A stretch of 54,356 nucleotides of DNA from a virus. Position 1 is the stretch's first letter. Each line of letters starts with the position of its first letter. Location of the stretch: IMG/VR virus record IMGVR_UViG_3300008050_000050, positions 1 to 54,356 of that record, one strand, 5' to 3'. The position numbers were made by a program, and so were the translations under genes. The notes under the pieces are model-generated. The model was not told the origin of the DNA, did no database searches, and saw only the letters and a program-made list of their open reading frames with translations. Below are positions 13,928 to 21,600 of this stretch, piece after piece.

Positions 13928-14463
13928 ACAATCTTATTGTAATGAGCATAGCATAGGGGCTCATATTCTTCTTTGCCGCCGACCTCAATCTGGGTCGAAC
14001 TATCTGTTTTTCTTCTGGTGTAATGTGCATCCTCGCTACACATCGAACATACCGCCGGACATATCTCTATCTGTGTCGCGTAAGGCAACAAGTCTCTAAT
14101 CTCTGGTAGAGGCTTCGGTTCCGATGATAGCTGCAAAGTTGAGACCAGCACTGTCTTACCCTCTGAAAACAATTTCAGCAACGCGCTTGCTGCTCCTTCT
14201 ATCATAAAGACCTCGTCAACTGCGACTATTCTTGTGTTGCCGGTGTGCTCTATTATCTCATCGCCAGAACTAACCAAGATTGCATCCTGTTTGAGTCCGC
14301 TGTGGGTCATGACCTTTTCTGTGGAGTAGCGACCATCCATACGTGGCTTAAATAACTTTACCTCTTCATGCTGATAGTGATAACGTTCAAGAGCTGCCAA
14401 CAATTTTGTTGTCTTGCCTCCAAACATGGGTCCGGTGAAAATCTTAAGCTCAGGGTTTTTCAC
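13906..14463 (-). CDS. tdk: Thymidine kinase
   Basis: Phosphorylates thymidine to dTMP for phage DNA synthesis. The 185 residues include the P-loop GPMFGGKT (11-18), the lid and a DEVFMIEG segment, and a structural zinc site (CPAVCSMC with a later PLCYAHY), as in class II TK1-like kinases. Start is GTG 14463, overlapping the stop of the upstream nuclease gene as GTGA. The last seven codons and the stop lie inside the tRNA-Leu gene, so 5' maturation of that tRNA would cut the tdk message before its stop codon. Confidence 0.95.
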   Translation of the reverse strand: MKNPELKIFTGPMFGGKTTKLLAALERYHYQHEEVKLFKPRMDGRYSTEKVMTHSGLKQDAILVSSGDEIIEHTGNTRIVAVDEVFMIEGAASALLKLFSEGKTVLVSTLQLSSEPKPLPEIRDLLPYATQIEICPAVCSMCSEDAHYTRRKTDSSTQIEVGGKEEYEPLCYAHYNKIVGIWRNR

Positions 14464-14897
14464 GTATTTCCCTTTTTGCTATGCCGATTCGACACTTCGT
14501 TGAAGGGAAACTCACTTGGTGGATACTTTCTCACGCTAAAACTCTTAGAGGGTATTTGAGAATAGTTTTCTAAATCGTAAAAATAACATTCACCAGTCTC
14601 TTTGTGAACCCCAACCAGCCAGTCGATGCCGTGCTCCGCATAGTCAAGAGAGTTTCTCGTCTTCCCGTTCTTGCTCACTACCTCTCCCGACCTATCAACA
14701 ACCCTAGCAATGCTGTTGCCGCACATTGTCTTGACTTGTACGGTTTGAAAGTTTCGGTGGCCCAATTCAACTACCAGATCATATATCGAATCTCTGCTGA
14801 GAGGCGTGTTGACAACCCAGCCATGGCGAGCGATTTCCATTGCCGCTGCTAGTTGAGACATATCGCCGGATTGGTTTGATGAGTCTCTGTAGCTCAC
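14460..14897 (-). CDS. PD-(D/E)XK endonuclease-like protein (PDDEXK_5 type)
   Basis: A 145-residue protein reading MEIARHGWVVNTPLSRD then YDLVVELG and VQVKT. This is the layout of the small PD-(D/E)XK nuclease family PDDEXK_5: an N-terminal helix Gly turn, a catalytic Asp (residue 40) and Q-x-K (54-56). Such proteins in phages may degrade host DNA or resolve junctions. It overlaps the genes on either side by 4 nt. Confidence 0.75.
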   Translation of the reverse strand: MSYRDSSNQSGDMSQLAAAMEIARHGWVVNTPLSRDSIYDLVVELGHRNFQTVQVKTMCGNSIARVVDRSGEVVSKNGKTRNSLDYAEHGIDWLVGVHKETGECYFYDLENYSQIPSKSFSVRKYPPSEFPFNEVSNRHSKKGNT

Positions 14898-15157
14898 TTC
14901 TCTTTTTTTTCCATCTCTTTTAGAGCTTCTCTGACTTCGTCCACATCGCTCTTGACCATCTTAAGTTCTAGAGTTAAAAGCCTAACTTCTCTGAGTAATT
15001 TGCCTCTATGTGAAGCATCTAATTTTGCGACATTAGTGGTCAGTGCATTGGATTCCACCGTTGCCGACGCAACAAACAAACCAATACCGACTAACGCAAG
15101 CAGCATGGCAATAGCTATTGAGTTGACTAGGTCCTTTTCATTAAAGTGTTTACTCAT
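14894..15157 (-). CDS. Membrane-anchored coiled-coil protein (87 aa)
   Basis: ATG at 15157 (MSKHFNEKDLVNSIAI) overlaps the stop of the upstream small gene, which I prefer to an in-frame ATG at 15196. A short cytoplasmic head leads to one membrane helix (AIAMLLALVGIGLFVASA) and a charged coiled coil (LLREVRLLTLELKMVKSD) outside. Topology is like an inner-membrane spanin or a membrane scaffold. No family recognised. Confidence 0.7.
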   Translation of the reverse strand: MSKHFNEKDLVNSIAIAMLLALVGIGLFVASATVESNALTTNVAKLDASHRGKLLREVRLLTLELKMVKSDVDEVREALKEMEKKEK

Positions 15158-15326
15158 CTGATTGACTCTCCTTACAGTCAGAATATGGCAAAACATAAAA
15201 CTTTCCTATTATCCTTAGGCAAACTTGTTCTGCTATTTGTTTTCTCGCTGCCGATGACGATAAGTTTGCGTTTAAACTTGATTGTTCTGACAGCACTTCT
15301 TCTATAATTTTATATACGTTATTCAT
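15150..15326 (-). CDS. Hypothetical protein, 58 aa
   Basis: ATG at 15326, product begins MNNVYKIIEEVLSEQ and ends ESQSDE; helical, with two cysteines. Its end overlaps the start of the next gene. It fills what would otherwise be a 156-bp gap in an overlapping operon, which supports it. Unrecognised. Confidence 0.6.
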   Translation of the reverse strand: MNNVYKIIEEVLSEQSSLNANLSSSAARKQIAEQVCLRIIGKFYVLPYSDCKESQSDE

Positions 15327-15352
15327 CTAATAATTCTTCAATGGGAATAATC

Positions 15353-15685
15353 TTATCTTCTATCCAACTTACTTTGGCAGTTTCCAGTGTGATATACTCC
15401 ATAAACACCTGAACCTCCTGCTATGACAGCAGCACTATAAAATGCGCCGTTCATCATTACATGGCGAGTGGCTGCGAATGGGTCGAAGAGTGATCCTTCT
15501 TCGATTTTGTTCTCGTGATTATAGTGCAATCTCAAACCTATCGCTGTGACCATCAGGGCGAAGTCAATCACCGGAGCTACTTCACTTTCGGTACATTTTC
15601 TCTTGTGCGTCTTGTGTGTATTGACTGTTGCCAGTGAACAACCACACCCAAGTATAATTGCTAGTGTTAAAATTAATGTTTTCAT
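15353..15685 (-). CDS. Lipoprotein, paralogue of the upstream gene (110 aa)
   Basis: Start at ATG 15685, in an ATGA overlap with the upstream lipoprotein gene. Signal peptide with lipobox-like LGCGCS (Cys14 or Cys16), then ATVNTHKTHKRKC, nearly identical to the start of the upstream product. Two hydrophobic segments follow (VIDFALMVTAIGL; AFYSAAVIAGG). Probably an exported lipid-anchored protein. Duplicate of the 15682-16014 gene with divergence in the middle. Confidence 0.75.
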   Translation of the reverse strand: MKTLILTLAIILGCGCSLATVNTHKTHKRKCTESEVAPVIDFALMVTAIGLRLHYNHENKIEEGSLFDPFAATRHVMMNGAFYSAAVIAGGSGVYGVYHTGNCQSKLDRR

Positions 15686-16014
15686 TTTCCTTTTCTCTCC
15701 CGGCATTCAGCAACTTCCCTGTATCCGTGAGTAGCTGAATATCCGGAGACGATTGCCATGGCAGCTGCGCCGAGCGCGATGGGTATAATATCGCCGGATG
15801 TTGCTGACGGTGAACCATTCCCCCCACCGCAACATCCGGCCATGGCCGCTGGTAAAACTCCCAAAACAAAAAGGGGGGGTACTACCAACAATGTGTCGAC
15901 AGCAGGCGCGACATAATGCGTCGTACACTTTCTCTTGTGCGTCTTGTATGTGTTGACTGTCGCATAAGAACAGCCGCCAAGTGCAATCGCTAATGTTAGA
16001 ACTAATGCTTTCAT
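15682..16014 (-). CDS. Lipoprotein with hydrophobic segments (110 aa)
   Basis: Signal peptide MKALVLTLAIALGGCSYATV with lipobox LGGC (Cys15). The mature part reads VNTYKTHKRKC, a hydrophobic helix (VVPPLFVLGVLPAAMAG), a Gly/Cys stretch and a second helix (IALGAAAMAIVSGYS). Tandem paralogue of the next gene. The form is more typical of bacterial envelope lipoproteins than of phage spanins. It could block superinfection or assist lysis; neither is shown. Confidence 0.8.
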   Translation of the reverse strand: MKALVLTLAIALGGCSYATVNTYKTHKRKCTTHYVAPAVDTLLVVPPLFVLGVLPAAMAGCCGGGNGSPSATSGDIIPIALGAAAMAIVSGYSATHGYREVAECRERKGK

Positions 16015-16030
16015 TTATCTCCTTTTTTAG

Positions 16031-16104
16031 TCCGCTACCAAGGAATTGAACCTTGCTTTAAGACGCTTATAAGACGCCTCCTGACTACCAGCCAGCCGTA
16101 GCGG
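16031..16104 (-). tRNA. tRNA-Ile(TAT)
   Basis: Acceptor CCGCTAC pairs with GTAGCGG, anticodon loop CTTATAA gives TAT, T-loop TTCAATT. Reads the rare AUA isoleucine codon. No encoded CCA. Confidence 0.85.
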
Positions 16105-16115
16105 TTATGTTCCTT

Positions 16116-16144
16116 ATAGTCTCATATTTTTATGCGATTGTCAA
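16116..16144 (-). promoter_or_regulatory. Possible promoter upstream of tRNA-Ile
   Basis: Perfect TTGACA (16139-16144) but the -10 is poor: GACTAT at 17-bp spacing or TATAAG at 20 bp. It lies between tRNA-Ser and tRNA-Ile. Confidence 0.35.
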
Positions 16145-16167
16145 GAATAAAATGATAAATTAAATTG

Positions 16168-16255
16168 CGGAGAGGGTGGGATTCGAACCCACGGTGAAGT
16201 TACCTCCACGCCGGTTTTCAAGACCGGTGCCTTAAACCAGCTCGACCACCTCTCC
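16168..16255 (-). tRNA. tRNA-Ser(TGA)
   Basis: Class II tRNA with a long variable arm. Acceptor GGAGAGG pairs with CCTCTCC-like 3' end, anticodon loop CTTGAAA gives TGA, T-loop TTCGAAT, discriminator G. No encoded CCA. Confidence 0.9.
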
Positions 16256-16263
16256 TTTGCAGT

Positions 16264-16662
16264 CTAGTTATCGTCTTTGGTTCCCCTGCCGAACCATCGT
16301 GCGTTTCGGCCTCGAATATCGTAATGAGTAAAACTTGTATATAAGCCGAGGCCGCCTGAGTCCATCTTTCCAGACTTGATTAGCTCTACTATTGCCTTCT
16401 TTACATAAGAGGGCATCAGGCCGGGTACTTGAATGTCTGCGGCTGAAGCTGTCATGTGTTGGCTCTTTCTTGCTCCACCGATGCGGCTATTGTATCTCGG
16501 AGAACGATAACCACTAATAACCTTTATTGGACGGTTCAAGTGCTCTCTCAAAGCTTGTAGATTCTTGGCCAGCTTTATAACATTATCCATATACTCTTCT
16601 GGGACGTCTGTGCCGTCTTTACATCTAAACTCTGATAAGCTAAAATTATTCTCTAGTTTCAT
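16264..16662 (-). CDS. M15-family peptidase, likely endolysin
   Basis: Protein of 132 residues with the M15A/M15_3 D-Ala-D-Ala carboxypeptidase layout: SGYRSPRYNSRIGGA, then SQH (His69), AADI (Asp76) and FTHYDIRG (His113), the three zinc ligands. It probably cleaves peptide cross-links of host peptidoglycan as an endolysin. No signal peptide, so it would need a holin or other release. It sits between tRNA-Ser and a membrane-anchored protein. Confidence 0.9.
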   Translation of the reverse strand: MKLENNFSLSEFRCKDGTDVPEEYMDNVIKLAKNLQALREHLNRPIKVISGYRSPRYNSRIGGARKSQHMTASAADIQVPGLMPSYVKKAIVELIKSGKMDSGGLGLYTSFTHYDIRGRNARWFGRGTKDDN

Positions 16663-16675
16663 TATTTTACCTCTG

Positions 16676-17224
16676 CTATAATCTCTTTAAGATTTTCTTT
16701 TTTCTTATTTTTTCGCCTGTCGAGATCAAAGAATAGTACACATGTATGTAAAATTCAGAATTATCTCCAACCAGATCCGCAACAATTCTAAATTGTTTTA
16801 TTCGCCAGAAAGTCCTAGCTTCATAAAGTCCAATGGACACCTGCTTACAAAAGCCACCATCCGATACCAGATCATTTATGATAGGATCCCTAATCGTCTC
16901 ACGTCGAGAGTACATCCCATATTTCTCACTTAGAGATGAGACGACCTTCTTATATTTTATTGCACAATTAAAGCGATCTATACCTGCTGGTCCCAAAATT
17001 AGAAGCGCAGTTGAGAGCTTGCCTGATTGATATTCTAGCTGTAGTTCCGCTTCCATCTCGTCGAGATCATCGCCCAAATAAACAATCAGGCCTGCGAGCG
17101 GGGTTCCTGTCATACGAGTATAACTATCTATCTTTGGGGCCTTGACGTGTGTGTCATACCACTCCAAACCCAAGGGGCTCATCAAGAGAATCAACACAGT
17201 TATAATCATATGAAACATAAACAA
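16676..17224 (-). CDS. Exported or membrane-anchored hypothetical protein (182 aa)
   Basis: N-terminal hydrophobic segment (FHMIITVLILLMSPLGL) serving as signal or anchor, then a soluble domain with cysteines, a basic end (GEKIRKKKILKRL) and no recognised motif. Its position just before the M15 endolysin gene suggests a lysis or envelope role (inference). Confidence 0.7.
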   Translation of the reverse strand: MFMFHMIITVLILLMSPLGLEWYDTHVKAPKIDSYTRMTGTPLAGLIVYLGDDLDEMEAELQLEYQSGKLSTALLILGPAGIDRFNCAIKYKKVVSSLSEKYGMYSRRETIRDPIINDLVSDGGFCKQVSIGLYEARTFWRIKQFRIVADLVGDNSEFYIHVYYSLISTGEKIRKKKILKRL

Positions 17225-17236
17225 CCTTAAAATAAG

Positions 17237-17310
17237 AGCCCGAAGTCGGATTCGAACCGACGACGTCCGCTTTACAAGAGCGGCGCTCTGGCCAACTGAG
17301 CTATTCGGGC
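17237..17310 (-). tRNA. tRNA-Thr(TGT)
   Basis: Acceptor GCCCGAA pairs with TTCGGGC, anticodon loop CTTGTAA gives TGT, T-loop TTCGAAT. No encoded CCA. Reads ACA first. Confidence 0.95.
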
Positions 17311-17317
17311 CTAGGCC

Positions 17318-17386
17318 TCACGTATTGGTATAAACAATTATTGCTACCAACATGGACAATATCACTATCGAAATCAAATGACTCAT
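17318..17386 (-). CDS. 22-residue membrane microprotein (tentative)
   Basis: ATG 17386 to TGA 17318 encodes MSHLISIVILSMLVAIIVYT plus NT, a single hydrophobic helix, in the gap between the Smr-like gene and tRNA-Thr. The ribosome site is weak. Reported because similar tiny membrane peptides recur in this region. Confidence 0.35.
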   Translation of the reverse strand: MSHLISIVILSMLVAIIVYTNT

Positions 17387-17389
17387 CTG

Positions 17390-17608
17390 CTACCACTCAC
17401 CCTCCACAACGATTAAAGCGCCACAATTAAAAGCACTCTCGTCATAGCAATGTAGACCATAATAGTATACCACACTTCTTACTATTGTTTTCATCTTTTT
17501 TGAGTTACCTGTGATTATCTTGCAAGGTACCTCAGTCCAATTAAGGAACGTCATTACCATATCTTCAGCTTCGTCATGACTATAATTATGTAAATCTAGT
17601 GATTTCAT
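17390..17608 (-). CDS. Smr-domain-like protein (72 aa)
   Basis: Reads LDLHNYSHDEAEDMV then CKIITGNSKKMKTIV and ends with a GALIVVEG strand. This matches the Smr fold (DLHG motif, IITGxG loop, C-terminal V strand) in compact form, with Asn in place of the Gly of DLHG and a Lys-rich loop in place of GKG. Smr domains are nicking endonucleases or RNA-binding; activity here is uncertain because of the changed motif. Confidence 0.6.
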   Translation of the reverse strand: MKSLDLHNYSHDEAEDMVMTFLNWTEVPCKIITGNSKKMKTIVRSVVYYYGLHCYDESAFNCGALIVVEGEW

Positions 17609-17787
17609 TTTCTTGCTAAGACAATCAATTTTTTAATATCTAAGGTGGTGTGCTCGTCGAAGTTCCTCCAATAAACTGTGGCCTTGCTTATCTTTGGGTG
17701 TACCTCAGTCACAACCCCTATAAGGACTGTGACGTAATCGCGATGCTCAACGAGATCTCCCAGCAGTACCCTTTCTTGTTCTAGCAT
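17605..17787 (-). CDS. GDLV small protein (60 aa)
   Basis: Product begins MLEQERVLLGDLVEHRD, with IGVVTEVHPK and an ATVYWRNFDE strand, ending IVLARK. It overlaps the Smr-like gene by 4 nt (ATGA). ATG at 17787 is the start. Same predicted SH3/KOW-like barrel as the array members. Confidence 0.75.
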   Translation of the reverse strand: MLEQERVLLGDLVEHRDYVTVLIGVVTEVHPKISKATVYWRNFDEHTTLDIKKLIVLARK

Positions 17788-17795
17788 TTTGTTAG

Positions 17796-17869
<74 letters not shown>

Positions 17870-17880
17870 TTAGTTTTTAT

Positions 17881-17909
17881 ATAATGGCATATTTTTGATC
17901 AAGTGTCAA
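17881..17909 (-). promoter_or_regulatory. Possible promoter upstream of tRNA-Arg
   Basis: Perfect TTGACA (17904-17909) with T-rich upstream sequence; the -10 is only CATTAT at 17 bp (17881-17886). It overlaps the end of the preceding gene and would drive tRNA-Arg and the genes after it. Confidence 0.4.
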
Positions 17910-18222
17910 GTTTTTTTTCAACATTTGATGGATATTTCACTTTCCTGACCCACCTCAGAGAAATCCACCCCTTTGTCTGGCCTGCTCTCTTCTTAAGCCA
18001 CTTTAAGCCAAAGTGAAATTCATAGCAAGTTCCGGGGACCATCTTCACCAACGCCCTGCCTTCTTTCTTTAAAGCGTCTAGTTCCATATCTATGTCCAAC
18101 ACCAAACCAATCCACGATTTATCGTAAAGAACGTGGTTCACTAGGTCGCCTATCTTAATTTCCTCTTCCTGTCGGTACCCTTTCAACTTGTTTCTTTTGC
18201 TCCTCGATTCGATCAGAGGCAA
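17899..18222 (-). CDS. GDLV-family protein with uncertain start
   Basis: The family motif IKIGDLVNHVLYDKS begins at residue 22 of the ATG-18222 frame; then GLVLDIDMELDAL and a GLKWLKKRAG strand follow, with a basic end. The extra N-terminus overlaps the membrane gene by 68 nt. Start may instead be ATT at 18159, which would sit in an ATTAA overlap with the upstream stop, directly after AGGAAGAGGAA, and give the usual MKIGDLV opening. I keep ATG coordinates for safety. Confidence 0.6.
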   Translation of the reverse strand: MPLIESRSKRNKLKGYRQEEEIKIGDLVNHVLYDKSWIGLVLDIDMELDALKKEGRALVKMVPGTCYEFHFGLKWLKKRAGQTKGWISLRWVRKVKYPSNVEKKLDT

Positions 18223-18298
18223 TGGTCACAACAACTCCGAGAGAAACCAACGCGAGGATCCAAGCAACAAGACAGTATTGAAAGAACTTATCGCTCAC
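18155..18298 (-). CDS. 47-residue single-pass membrane protein
   Basis: GTG start at 18298 in an 11-nt overlap with the gene upstream. Product begins MSDKFFQYCLVAWILALVSL, continues the membrane helix GVVVTIA, and ends in a charged tail ERVPTGRGN. Supported by overlaps at both ends. Function unknown. Confidence 0.55.
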   Translation of the reverse strand: MSDKFFQYCLVAWILALVSLGVVVTIASDRIEEQKKQVERVPTGRGN

Positions 18299-18422
18299 CT
18301 ACTGTTTTCTCCGGTATTGTCATGTTTTTTTTCATATTTTCTTGCTTTGCTCTCTTTGCTGCCGTAAAAATCATTGCTGTTAAGATTATTGCCATCAAAT
18401 GAACGCGAAAATCAAACTTCAC
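18288..18422 (-). CDS. 44-residue single-pass membrane protein
   Basis: GTG start at 18422, AGGGG about 9 nt upstream. Product begins MKFDFRVHLMAIILTAMIF, one membrane helix followed by a basic and Met-rich tail (AKRAKQENMKKN). Overlaps the next membrane microgene. Function unknown. Confidence 0.5.
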   Translation of the reverse strand: MKFDFRVHLMAIILTAMIFTAAKRAKQENMKKNMTIPEKTVGER

Positions 18423-18426
18423 CGTA

Positions 18427-19029
18427 CTAAACCCCTATATAAGATGTGGCATCCACCACTATAGACAACTTATAACTATATTCACTAAATAGGTCGCCGC
18501 GGCTTCTATTTTTAGCGTCCTTTATTAAAAATCTTAATTTCTTGAAGGCCTTTTCTGCATTAATATAAAACTCAACAGCCGAGAATATCACTTTTGCTGC
18601 GGACAGCACAAACGATTTGCTAGTATGCCTGAATGTTACTATTTTTTTTCTTTTTGTGTTAAACTCCATGACAACTTCCACTTCCGCATTCGAGCCTGAT
18701 CCTGATTTTTTAAAGAATGGTCTTACATAGAAGTTTTCAAATTTTATGCCCTTTATCGTTTTAAATTCTGGAGAATAATGGCTTGTAAGGTATGAAAACA
18801 AGGCATCGACTGCTCCGTTGCCATGACTTTCAATTTCGTGACTCACTCTACCTTCTCCGGAGACAGTACTCTGCTGCCAGAACATTTTTATGAAGTTTTC
18901 TTGCTTTTCTTCGTCAAAACAATAGGCAAACCTAGACAGGCCCAAAACGATCTTATCATCTCCGAGCATCTCATCTACAATATCTTGAATTTTTATACGA
19001 TTGTTTTCTTCCGGAGTTGGAGATGGCAT
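18427..19029 (-). CDS. Protein resembling the LeuA allosteric (dimerisation) domain (200 aa)
   Basis: Residues about 56-160 read STVSGEGRVSHEIESHGNGA, VDALFSYL and YVRPFFKKSGSGSNAEVEVV, ending AAKVIFSAVEFYINAEKAFK. This follows the pattern of the LeuA C-terminal regulatory domain (G-x-GNGxVDAL, then A-x-V-x-V strands, then a helix), which binds leucine in 2-isopropylmalate synthase. No catalytic TIM barrel is present. The domain may have been reused as a sensor or structural module. It shares one base with the 829-residue gene upstream (TAATG), so the two are likely partners. Similarity was judged by eye. Confidence 0.55.
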   Translation of the reverse strand: MPSPTPEENNRIKIQDIVDEMLGDDKIVLGLSRFAYCFDEEKQENFIKMFWQQSTVSGEGRVSHEIESHGNGAVDALFSYLTSHYSPEFKTIKGIKFENFYVRPFFKKSGSGSNAEVEVVMEFNTKRKKIVTFRHTSKSFVLSAAKVIFSAVEFYINAEKAFKKLRFLIKDAKNRSRGDLFSEYSYKLSIVVDATSYIGV

Positions 19030-21518
19030 TATTCTATTCTTTCGAGAGAGGTAGAAATCTTAAAAACCTTAGAGACATTCCCTATGCGACGAATGTCCCT
19101 CACTATTCTGGACTTTACATTCTCCGGTGCTTGGATTGAACCGGGAACAGTTGGTATAAACTTGATACTTAGACCTGCAATGTACTGCTCTTCTGACAGT
19201 CTTTGGTTTGCCACCACAACAGTTACGATAGTCACATTCGGCAGGGCTCTCATATCAGCTAGTATGTCATCCAAACCTCGCTGGCTATCTCCTCCCGTGA
19301 CTGTGTAACCTATCATACAATAAAACTTGTATATACCCCTTTGTCGGCTGCGGCCTTTCTCTTCGGAGATGCCAGAAAGATATCTTTCAACCTCTTCTGC
19401 GATTGTTGGAGGATTAAATTGTGTAGCTATTGTCTTCTGTTTTACTGATTGATCTTTCAAATTGAACCCAACCTTGGGAAGTTCAAAATCCTCTGGTAGA
19501 TCCCCTTTTGATTTTAACAAATTTGCAAGCTGCTTAAAATGATCTTCTATTCCGGGGGCGATGCCGGTACCCTTTTCCAAGAGCCACGAGCGCAAATCCT
19601 TAATTATTGCTCTAACATTGGCATTCATAGTATGCTTCGTTTTCGCAATTGTGAGCACTTGTTGCCACTGCTCTGGCATTGCCTTGAACTTATCCAATGC
19701 TTCGTCTTGAATTTCCCTCCACATTTCCGTCAACACATTGCTAATAGTTTTTTCAATCCCTTTATAGCTTTGGTCCATAAATTTTATCGCTGCCATCGAT
19801 GCATCAATGACCTCTCGCGTCACTTCTGTGTCCAAAGAGAACGCAACTCTCGCGGTAACGCTACGATTCATGCCGGTGTGGTCGCCGTGAAAAGTAACCA
19901 CCAGATTGTCTGGTATTGATAATTCCTCGATGACTCTCGGGGGCAGGTCGGCAATCGGAAGCTGCAATTGTTTTTGCATCAATATTATAAACTGCCTATT
20001 CAAACCCTGCAATTCTTTCATGAGTCTCTTGAGAAACTCATTGTTGCCGGGATATGCAGGCCGGCGATTGGGGTTTCCGCCTATTTTAATATCCAGTTTG
20101 TTAAGCATTCCTCCATGGCCGAGGGTGCCCATTCTATCTCTACCTTCTGGTAAATCAAGAGGAATGGCATTGCTATTGGTAAAGACCATCTGATCTTCGT
20201 CAGAAGAGCTAGACAGCTCAAAATTCTTTAAAGTTGACGCGAAATCGGCCAACTCTTCATTGGCAGCATCAAATGCTGAGGGCATCATATACCCCTCTTT
20301 GACAAGATACTTTTCGACTATTCGTTTCAGGTCAACATAGTTATCATCCATTGTTGAGAGTTCAGACAAGAATGAATCATAACCATCGGGGTTGGGTTCG
20401 TAGTCTTGTGCATTAAGCATCACTCTTATGTCTACTGTGCCGCCAGTCTCGCTAATATCTATATCATCAATGCCATAGAGGTTTCCTTCCTCCCTCAGTG
20501 TATCTTCCAATTCGCGGTCACTGAAGTAGTTTGGTAATTGGTACTCTGCACCTTCGAAGCGACCTAAATCGAATTCGAATTCGAAACCGCCACCAAAATA
20601 CATGTACTCATCGATATCGTAATGATAGAAAGCATGTTTTATAGAGTCTCTATATTCTTCTTCCAGCTTATCTGCTTGAGCCTCGAAACCAGCAGACGGA
20701 TCTGGTGGGGTGGTGGCAATGTTGTCAGACCCGGCCGCTTCAAGATCCTCATATAGTTCTGATACCTCTTCATCTTCTAAGCTTGGATTGTTCTTACTGA
20801 TAGCTTCTTCAACGATGCGGCCGTCGTGGCCCTCGTCTTGGGCATCGAAGACCTCTTCGAGATAGCCTTCAGCATCAAAAACCATTGCCAATCGCCTGAG
20901 CGGGTCATCCTCTGCTATATTATTAAACCTGACCATGACAAAACCTTTGCGGTCGGAAGTGTACTGATCGAAATAGTTTTTACTGTCAGTAGCAGAGATG
21001 CACCATCTAGTGTTTTTGCCGTAATAACAGGAAGCGTCTTCTGTGTATGGCCTCACTGCGAAGATATCGTTATCATCATACACAATCTCTGAACCTTCCC
21101 TTGCTGTCTCTTTCTCTTGCTTTCTCAATTGCGTCTGCGATGCGCCGGTCTGTCTTACATCTGCCACCAGACTGGCCAAGCTCTTATATTTGTTGATGTC
21201 TTTCTCTGGCATTCTATCTTGATTGTTCTCAAAAAAGGCTAGAGAGTCTGCAATCACAAGGGATTGGTTTCTTAGAAATTGTTCTGCGCTATTCTCGTGG
21301 ACTCTCTGAAAGTCCAAATGTTTCGCGGCCCACATAATATATTTCGGCACTGCTCTAGGGCCTAGTCTCTCTTCGATCAGGCCGCGCAATAGATCTATAA
21401 ACCCTCTCTCGTTTAAGTCGTTAAATTTCTTTTTGGCATCAGAAAGCTTACCTTCAATAAGAAGCTCTAAGTCTCTTTCTTCGTTGAGGTAAGATTTCCA
21501 GATTGAATTGAAGTTCAT
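19029..21518 (-). CDS. Large phage protein with YGxxTxWC motif (829 aa)
   Basis: Multi-domain protein of unknown function. The opening MNFNSIWKSYLNEERDLELL is of a style common in virion proteins of T4-like marine phages. Residues about 145-230 contain IFAVRPYTE and YGKNTRWC (166-173) followed by a strand-rich domain; YG-x-(N/G)T-x-WC recurs in large phage proteins. The middle is acidic (residues 230-330), then helical, and the last 110 residues look like a ferredoxin-like or ACT-like alpha/beta domain (YCMIGYTVTGG ... VTIVTVVVAN). Possible structural or injected protein. Next gene downstream is the LeuA-domain-like protein. Confidence 0.8.
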   Translation of the reverse strand: MNFNSIWKSYLNEERDLELLIEGKLSDAKKKFNDLNERGFIDLLRGLIEERLGPRAVPKYIMWAAKHLDFQRVHENSAEQFLRNQSLVIADSLAFFENNQDRMPEKDINKYKSLASLVADVRQTGASQTQLRKQEKETAREGSEIVYDDNDIFAVRPYTEDASCYYGKNTRWCISATDSKNYFDQYTSDRKGFVMVRFNNIAEDDPLRRLAMVFDAEGYLEEVFDAQDEGHDGRIVEEAISKNNPSLEDEEVSELYEDLEAAGSDNIATTPPDPSAGFEAQADKLEEEYRDSIKHAFYHYDIDEYMYFGGGFEFEFDLGRFEGAEYQLPNYFSDRELEDTLREEGNLYGIDDIDISETGGTVDIRVMLNAQDYEPNPDGYDSFLSELSTMDDNYVDLKRIVEKYLVKEGYMMPSAFDAANEELADFASTLKNFELSSSSDEDQMVFTNSNAIPLDLPEGRDRMGTLGHGGMLNKLDIKIGGNPNRRPAYPGNNEFLKRLMKELQGLNRQFIILMQKQLQLPIADLPPRVIEELSIPDNLVVTFHGDHTGMNRSVTARVAFSLDTEVTREVIDASMAAIKFMDQSYKGIEKTISNVLTEMWREIQDEALDKFKAMPEQWQQVLTIAKTKHTMNANVRAIIKDLRSWLLEKGTGIAPGIEDHFKQLANLLKSKGDLPEDFELPKVGFNLKDQSVKQKTIATQFNPPTIAEEVERYLSGISEEKGRSRQRGIYKFYCMIGYTVTGGDSQRGLDDILADMRALPNVTIVTVVVANQRLSEEQYIAGLSIKFIPTVPGSIQAPENVKSRIVRDIRRIGNVSKVFKISTSLERIE

Positions 21519-21561
21519 ATAGATATAGCACCCTTTTATGGTAATTAGTCACACAATAAAC

Positions 21562-21585
21562 AAAAAGTCGCCCCAAAAGGGTACT
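21562..21585 (-). terminator. Weak intrinsic terminator
   Basis: On the minus strand AGTACCC, loop TTTTG, GGGCGACT form an imperfect stem followed by TTTTT, in the gap between the four-helix membrane gene and the 829-residue gene. Confidence 0.4.
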
Positions 21586-21600
21586 CTCCGCTTTGAAATG

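Noticed and set aside
13809-14030. Minus-strand frame across tRNA-Leu and the end of tdk
   Set aside because: It runs through the tRNA and overlaps tdk in another frame with no ribosome site.
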